Source of the DNA: Acidobacteriota bacterium
GTDB lineage: Bacteria > Acidobacteriota > Blastocatellia > Pyrinomonadales > Pyrinomonadaceae
DNA length: 18,419 nt
Assembly: GCA_020199975.1 (NCBI GenBank)
Contig: JAIVJP010000287.1
Span: 1 to 18,419, forward strand
Direction of reading: 5' to 3'
Shown piece after piece: positions 14,722 through 18,419 of the stretch (position 1 is the stretch's first letter; each line of letters starts with the position of its first letter). The translations under genes were made by a program, and so were the position numbers. A model generated the notes under the pieces. It was not told the DNA's origin. It ran no database searches and saw only the letters and a list, made by a program, of their open reading frames with translations.

Positions 14722-15174
14722 TCAGACGGCGGAGCCTCGGTCCGCGATCACGCTCATGATGTCGGCGTCGGCTGCAAGCTGGCCATCGACTTTGGCCTCA
14801 CCGCGCATCCGCTGTACGCGCGAACCAATGCGCATGGCAGTTACCTCCAGAATCAAGGTGTCGCCAGGTACTACCGGACGCCGAAACCGAGCTTTATTAA
14901 TGCCGGTAAACAAAACCAACTTCTGATCGCGACCTTCAATTTCTCGCAGGGCCAGGACGGCCCCCACCTGAGCCAGCGCCTCCACCACCAACACTCCCGG
15001 CATCACAGGCGCACCGGGAAAATGGCCCTGAAAAAACGGCTCGTTGATGCTGACCTGCTTCAAGCCCACGATTCGTTCGCGCGGAACTAGTTCGATAATC
15101 CGGTCTACCAGGAGGAAGGGATAACGATGCGGCAGGAGCTTCTGGATCGCTTGCGAATCAAGAATGGTTTCCAT
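14722..15174 (-). CDS. fabZ: 3-hydroxyacyl-[acyl-carrier-protein] dehydratase FabZ
   Basis: FabZ dehydrates 3-hydroxyacyl-ACP in fatty acid elongation and competes with LpxA for 3-hydroxyacyl-ACP, which explains its place next to lpxA. The 150-residue length is standard. LLPHRYPFLLVDRI (13-26) is the family's N-terminal signature. The hot-dog fold active site GHFPGAPVMPGVLVVEALAQ (50-69) carries the catalytic His (H51) and Glu (E65). The FTGINKARFRRPVVPGD block is also typical. The ATG at 15174 is at the family start; no Shine-Dalgarno site is evident. It lies downstream of skp, across a terminator-like hairpin. Confidence 0.96.
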   Translation of the reverse strand: METILDSQAIQKLLPHRYPFLLVDRIIELVPRERIVGLKQVSINEPFFQGHFPGAPVMPGVLVVEALAQVGAVLALREIEGRDQKLVLFTGINKARFRRPVVPGDTLILEVTAMRIGSRVQRMRGEAKVDGQLAADADIMSVIADRGSAV

Positions 15175-15192
15175 GGATGGCTAATAGACAAC

Positions 15193-15235
15193 AAAAAGAC
15201 GCGGGACGCGGAACTTTGGCCGCATCTCCGCGTCT
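15193..15235 (-). terminator. Intrinsic terminator or attenuator between skp and fabZ
   Basis: On the minus strand AGACGCGG (15235-15228) can pair with CCGCGTCT (15204-15197), directly followed by five U (A5 at 15193-15197 on the plus strand). A competing stem uses 15205-15212 with 15227-15234. It sits 28 nt past the skp stop and 19 nt ahead of fabZ. It may lower expression of the lipid A genes relative to bamA-skp, or fabZ may have its own promoter. Confidence 0.6.
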
Positions 15236-15262
15236 GCAGAATCCCATGCCGCGCAGAAAAAC

Positions 15263-15871
15263 CTATTTAGGAGGCGTAACGGATGCGGTCGCCGGATTCT
15301 TGCTGTTGAAGTCGTTGATGAACGCCCGTGTGACATCGATGCTGTCGGCTGCATAGACGACCGGGACCTGGCTGCCATCGATGATTACGTTAATTCCGCG
15401 TTGCTTGGCGAAAACTTCCAGTCCCTTTTTGATATCGTTCTCCAGGGGAGAAAATATCTCGCCGCGGCGCTTGGTGTAAGCCGCCTGAGCATCCTCACCT
15501 TTGCGTTGAAGTTCTTTATTCCACTGCTCAAGCTGATCCACTTTCGTTTGCAGGGCCCGCGGTTCAGCTACAGCCTTGGTCTTATCAACCTCGTCCTTGA
15601 GCTGCTGGATCTTCTGCTGAAGTCCCTGTAACTCAGTCTGGCGCGGCTGAAACTCGCGGTTCAAAGTGCTGAGCAGAGTGTTGAATCGAGCGATACCTGT
15701 CTTGGGATCCAGAAACTGATCCGAATAAATAAGAGCAATTTTGCTGTCCGGTAAGGCTGCGCCGGTTTGAGGCGTTGCCGCCGGCCCCGCTGGTCGTGTC
15801 TGAGCAAAAGCGGGAGAAACAGCTAGGGCCGCGACAAAAGCGACGGCGGCAATCAAACGATCTATCTTCAT
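15263..15871 (-). CDS. skp: Periplasmic chaperone Skp/OmpH family
   Basis: The 202-residue protein starts with a clear signal peptide (MKIDRLIAAVAFVAALAVSP, cleavage AFA-Q near 24), then a Pro/Ala linker. A beta strand SKIALIYSDQFLDPKTGIAR (43-62) follows, where Skp proteins begin their trimerisation core. Two long charged coiled-coil helices follow (about 62-160: QTELQGLQQKIQQLKDEVDK, VDQLEQWNKELQRKGEDAQA). The closing strands are INVIIDGSQVPVVYAADSIDV (about 165-185). This is the jellyfish-like chaperone that holds unfolded outer-membrane proteins for the BAM complex. It is somewhat longer than E. coli Skp (about 161 residues). It lies 85 bp downstream of bamA, the widely conserved order. 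Confidence 0.9.
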   Translation of the reverse strand: MKIDRLIAAVAFVAALAVSPAFAQTRPAGPAATPQTGAALPDSKIALIYSDQFLDPKTGIARFNTLLSTLNREFQPRQTELQGLQQKIQQLKDEVDKTKAVAEPRALQTKVDQLEQWNKELQRKGEDAQAAYTKRRGEIFSPLENDIKKGLEVFAKQRGINVIIDGSQVPVVYAADSIDVTRAFINDFNSKNPATASVTPPK

Positions 15872-15956
15872 AACTTTCTTGTAATGCTCCTTAAATTCAA
15901 AGGCGATTGGCGAACTGTTAGTTGTTCATCCCACCGCCGTGGTTGGCCTTAAATGA

Positions 15957-18419
15957 TCAAAAGGTGCGCCCGACGCTGAAACGAATGACTCTCTTTTTCT
16001 CATTAAAGAAGAATGGAAATCCATCAATTACCTGGTTTGACCTGGCGTTGGGATTATACGCAAAGATCAAGCGGAACGGTACGTTGAGCACCGGAACTTG
16101 CACGCGCACCTCCATTCCGAGGCTGGTTCGGAAGTCGCCTAACTTGTCAAAAAGGCCTTGCGACAAGCGCACGGCAGTGTTGGTCTGGGTCTGGCCGCGC
16201 AGGAACACCTGTTGAAACCCGAACGGTAGCCCGGTAATAGGGTCGAACGACCCGAGGCTTTGCGCAGCGTCCAACTCCTGGGTTGTTACGAGTCGGCGGT
16301 CGCGCATGACCAGACCCAAATTGCCGGTAAGTGCGAGTTGTGAATTTGAGTTGCACGCCGCCAGCGTAGACAGGCTCACCGGTGCGAAGGTGGAACCCAG
16401 GCGAGGGCAGGGGATAAAGCCCACCGTCCGCAGAAATGGGTCGTCGTCCAGGAAGTTGCTTGAGAAAAACTGATCACCCTTTGAGCGTATGTTGAAAGAG
16501 CTTCCCACGTCGGCAAAGGCGGCGAGGCCGACGACATTTCCGATTATAGGTATTCGATATTCAAAATTTCCCAGCAGTTGGGTGTCCCCGCCTACAGAAG
16601 TAAAGGAGCGCGGCAATCCGACGACATTGTTGCCCGTAACTCCGGTAAAGACTCCAACGTCGGCTACTCCAGCCGGTACTCCGGCAATGGGAGCCGGGGC
16701 TCCAATTCCAGTAGAGGAGATCACGACATTGCGCGAAGTAATAAACGTATCGAGCGGCGCAATCGGACTTATCGAGCGAACGTTATAACCACGGATCGTA
16801 AACTCGTCACCCAGGAAGAAGCGTTCGAAGATTGGCACGCCATCAACGAAGGCGAGGGATTGCGAGTTTCTCACCTTAGGCGATATGGCAAAACTCCCTA
16901 CGGTTCCAGCAAGGATGCGGAATCCAAACACCTCAGGCCGTTCCGATTTCTTCCGCCGCACGGGAAAGTACTGGGTGAAAGAGAGCGTCGGTTGATAGGT
17001 GCGCACATCGCCACCCAAACCAGCCAGTGCGACAGCCAGCGAAAGTTCACGCCCGGTAGTCGGGTCGACGCTGGCGTTGCGGGTATCGTAACTGAAACTA
17101 AGCGTACCCCGGCTCGTTATGATGCTGGGCTGGGCGTAAATCACCGGGATAAAACGATTAGGATCACCGGTTTGGTTAACCTGCGGATCCGTCACGCTGG
17201 TTGTGGAAAATTGGTACGACGCTCCGACTCGGGAGAATTGCGTGAAGGGTCGCTTACGATAAAACTCCGAAAGTGGCGCGCTTAAAAAGATGGAGCCGCC
17301 ATATGAATCACGCGTAAACAGGTTCTGTTCGTTGACGTTGAGGAAATCGATCGTTGAGCCCGAAAGACCCTGCTGGGCATCGAGGTTCTGAGAAAGAAAC
17401 GTTCCTTCACCGAAGAATTTCTGACTGAAAGCAAAGACTGAAAAACCGGCAGTGATGGGCCGGTTCTTGATATATGGCTCGGTAAACGAAAACTGGATAG
17501 ACCGCTGCCGATTGCCGGCGGCGAGGTTAAGCGAGAGTATTTCACCGCGACCCAGGAGGTTGTTGGTGGAGTATTCGAGTCCAAAGAACGAACCTCCGAT
17601 GCCGGAGATTCCCCCATTGAAGGAGATCTGCTGGCGCCCGCGTTCCGTTACTTTCAGGTTGATATCGACCGTGGCCTCTTCATCGTTCGTGCGGAAGTCC
17701 GCGTCCTTGTCTTTATCAATCGGCTCGAAGTAACCACTCTGATTCAGCTTAACAACTGAATACTCCCAGTAAGAAAGGTTGTAGATATCACCTTCATTAA
17801 TCAGGACTTCGCGACGCAGTACGTTATCTCGCGTGAAAGTGTTGCCCACAAACTCCAGGCGGCGCAACGTGAATTGTTTGCCTTCCTCGATGGTAACGAC
17901 GAAGTCTACAATGCCCTCGTTTGGATTTTGCGGGTTGTCTTTAAAGGTTGGATTTGGCTCGGCTGCGTATTCAATGAAGCCTTGCGCGCCATAATACTTC
18001 TTCAGATTCTCAAATAAGGCCTTGCTGATTTTTTCACCGTTGGCGATGTCGCCCTTGTTAAGGCCAATGATCGAACGTATCTGCTCTTCAGAAAAGATCG
18101 AGTTTCCGTCGATCTTCATCTCCCCAATTCGATAGAGCTTACCTTCCGTAATGGGGATGGTGACGCGAAGTCCTTCGTCTACTGAAGAGAGAAATGGCAG
18201 AGGGATGAAGAAACCTGTCCGGCGCGGCCCAACTCCTTCAACCCGAGGTTCGCCGTGTCGCGCCTGAAGATAACCCTTTGAGCGCATGTAATTGTCTACC
18301 AGCCGTAGATCAACCTCGAGCTTCTCGCGATCGAGAATGTCCTGGCCCTTGAATCGAGTGATGAGCCCCGCTTCCTTAACATATTTCATGGCGCCGCGAA
18401 GCTTGCCATCGCTGAAGAC
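15957..18419 (-). CDS. bamA: Outer-membrane protein assembly factor BamA (5' end outside window)
   Basis: The frame is open to the window edge: ten further codons precede the internal Met at 18389, so the gene begins beyond 18419. About 820 residues are visible. They comprise part of one POTRA domain, then two complete POTRA domains (YRIGEMKIDGNSIFSEEQIR... and FTLRRLEFVGNTFTRDNVLR...), then a long C-terminal 16-stranded barrel typical of Omp85. The conserved IRGY motif of loop 6, equivalent to VRGF in E. coli, is at 16785-16796. The protein ends in the beta-signal IRFSVGRTF with terminal Phe. The barrel is large, with extended Gly/Pro/Thr-rich loops, and a loop near 16340-16420 has two Cys that could form a disulfide. 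BamA is the core insertase for outer-membrane beta-barrels. Position upstream of skp, fabZ and lpxA agrees with this. Confidence 0.95.
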   Translation of the reverse strand, partial: VFSDGKLRGAMKYVKEAGLITRFKGQDILDREKLEVDLRLVDNYMRSKGYLQARHGEPRVEGVGPRRTGFFIPLPFLSSVDEGLRVTIPITEGKLYRIGEMKIDGNSIFSEEQIRSIIGLNKGDIANGEKISKALFENLKKYYGAQGFIEYAAEPNPTFKDNPQNPNEGIVDFVVTIEEGKQFTLRRLEFVGNTFTRDNVLRREVLINEGDIYNLSYWEYSVVKLNQSGYFEPIDKDKDADFRTNDEEATVDINLKVTERGRQQISFNGGISGIGGSFFGLEYSTNNLLGRGEILSLNLAAGNRQRSIQFSFTEPYIKNRPITAGFSVFAFSQKFFGEGTFLSQNLDAQQGLSGSTIDFLNVNEQNLFTRDSYGGSIFLSAPLSEFYRKRPFTQFSRVGASYQFSTTSVTDPQVNQTGDPNRFIPVIYAQPSIITSRGTLSFSYDTRNASVDPTTGRELSLAVALAGLGGDVRTYQPTLSFTQYFPVRRKKSERPEVFGFRILAGTVGSFAISPKVRNSQSLAFVDGVPIFERFFLGDEFTIRGYNVRSISPIAPLDTFITSRNVVISSTGIGAPAPIAGVPAGVADVGVFTGVTGNNVVGLPRSFTSVGGDTQLLGNFEYRIPIIGNVVGLAAFADVGSSFNIRSKGDQFFSSNFLDDDPFLRTVGFIPCPRLGSTFAPVSLSTLAACNSNSQLALTGNLGLVMRDRRLVTTQELDAAQSLGSFDPITGLPFGFQQVFLRGQTQTNTAVRLSQGLFDKLGDFRTSLGMEVRVQVPVLNVPFRLIFAYNPNARSNQVIDGFPFFFNEKKRVIRFSVGRTF

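Noticed and set aside
16578..17285. 235-codon plus-strand open frame
   Set aside because: It is fully antisense to the bamA barrel, which has clear family motifs; Arg/Ser/Gly-rich shadow translation.

Overview
The window looks like chromosomal DNA from a diderm, lipid A-making bacterium. It carries an outer-membrane assembly and lipid A gene block (bamA, skp, fabZ, lpxA, lpxI), many Sec-exported proteins, and secreted peptidase-like proteins with fused TPR repeats. The use of lpxI and the TPR/carboxypeptidase-regulatory architectures remind me of Acidobacteriota, perhaps Blastocatellia. That assignment is an impression from gene content, not a phylogenetic result.

Layout from left to right. 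At 44-901 (minus) lies rsmI, a 16S rRNA methyltransferase. A palindromic repeat pair (955-1195) and a strong intrinsic terminator (1248-1288) separate it from a small secreted Arg/Asp/Tyr-rich protein (1316-1897, minus). About 300 bp without a supported gene follow (1898-2195), then an unrecognised 173-residue protein (2196-2717, minus). Next come a T/G-rich stretch and the truncated 5' end of an apparent IS110-type transposase (2952-3113, minus). From 3374 to 6250 (plus) runs a large exported TPM-TPR-carboxypeptidase-regulatory-like protein. It converges on an M16 zinc protease (6684-9473, minus), with a hairpin between them. The M16 gene is divergent from an exported M1-aminopeptidase-like protein with a TPR tail (9935-11992, plus) that has lost nearly all M1 catalytic residues.

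The right third is one minus-strand block read from the window edge leftwards: bamA (5' end cut off by the window), skp/ompH, fabZ, lpxA and lpxI, with an FMN-binding split-barrel protein of the PNPOx-like/NimA type at its end. BamA and Skp fold and insert outer-membrane proteins. FabZ supplies acyl chains, LpxA makes the first acylated lipid A precursor, and LpxI acts later in the same pathway. lpxD, often found between skp and fabZ, is absent here, and an intrinsic-terminator-like hairpin occupies that junction. lpxA and lpxI overlap by one base.

No tRNA, rRNA, CRISPR array or intact mobile element was seen, and I do not see a clearly new multigene system. The points most worth a second look are the catalytically dead M1-like protein, an apparent 1-nt frameshift that removes about 35 residues from the M16 protease, the IS110 remnant whose upstream region could retain part of a bridge-RNA locus, the palindromic repeat elements, and a low-complexity insertion inside LpxI.
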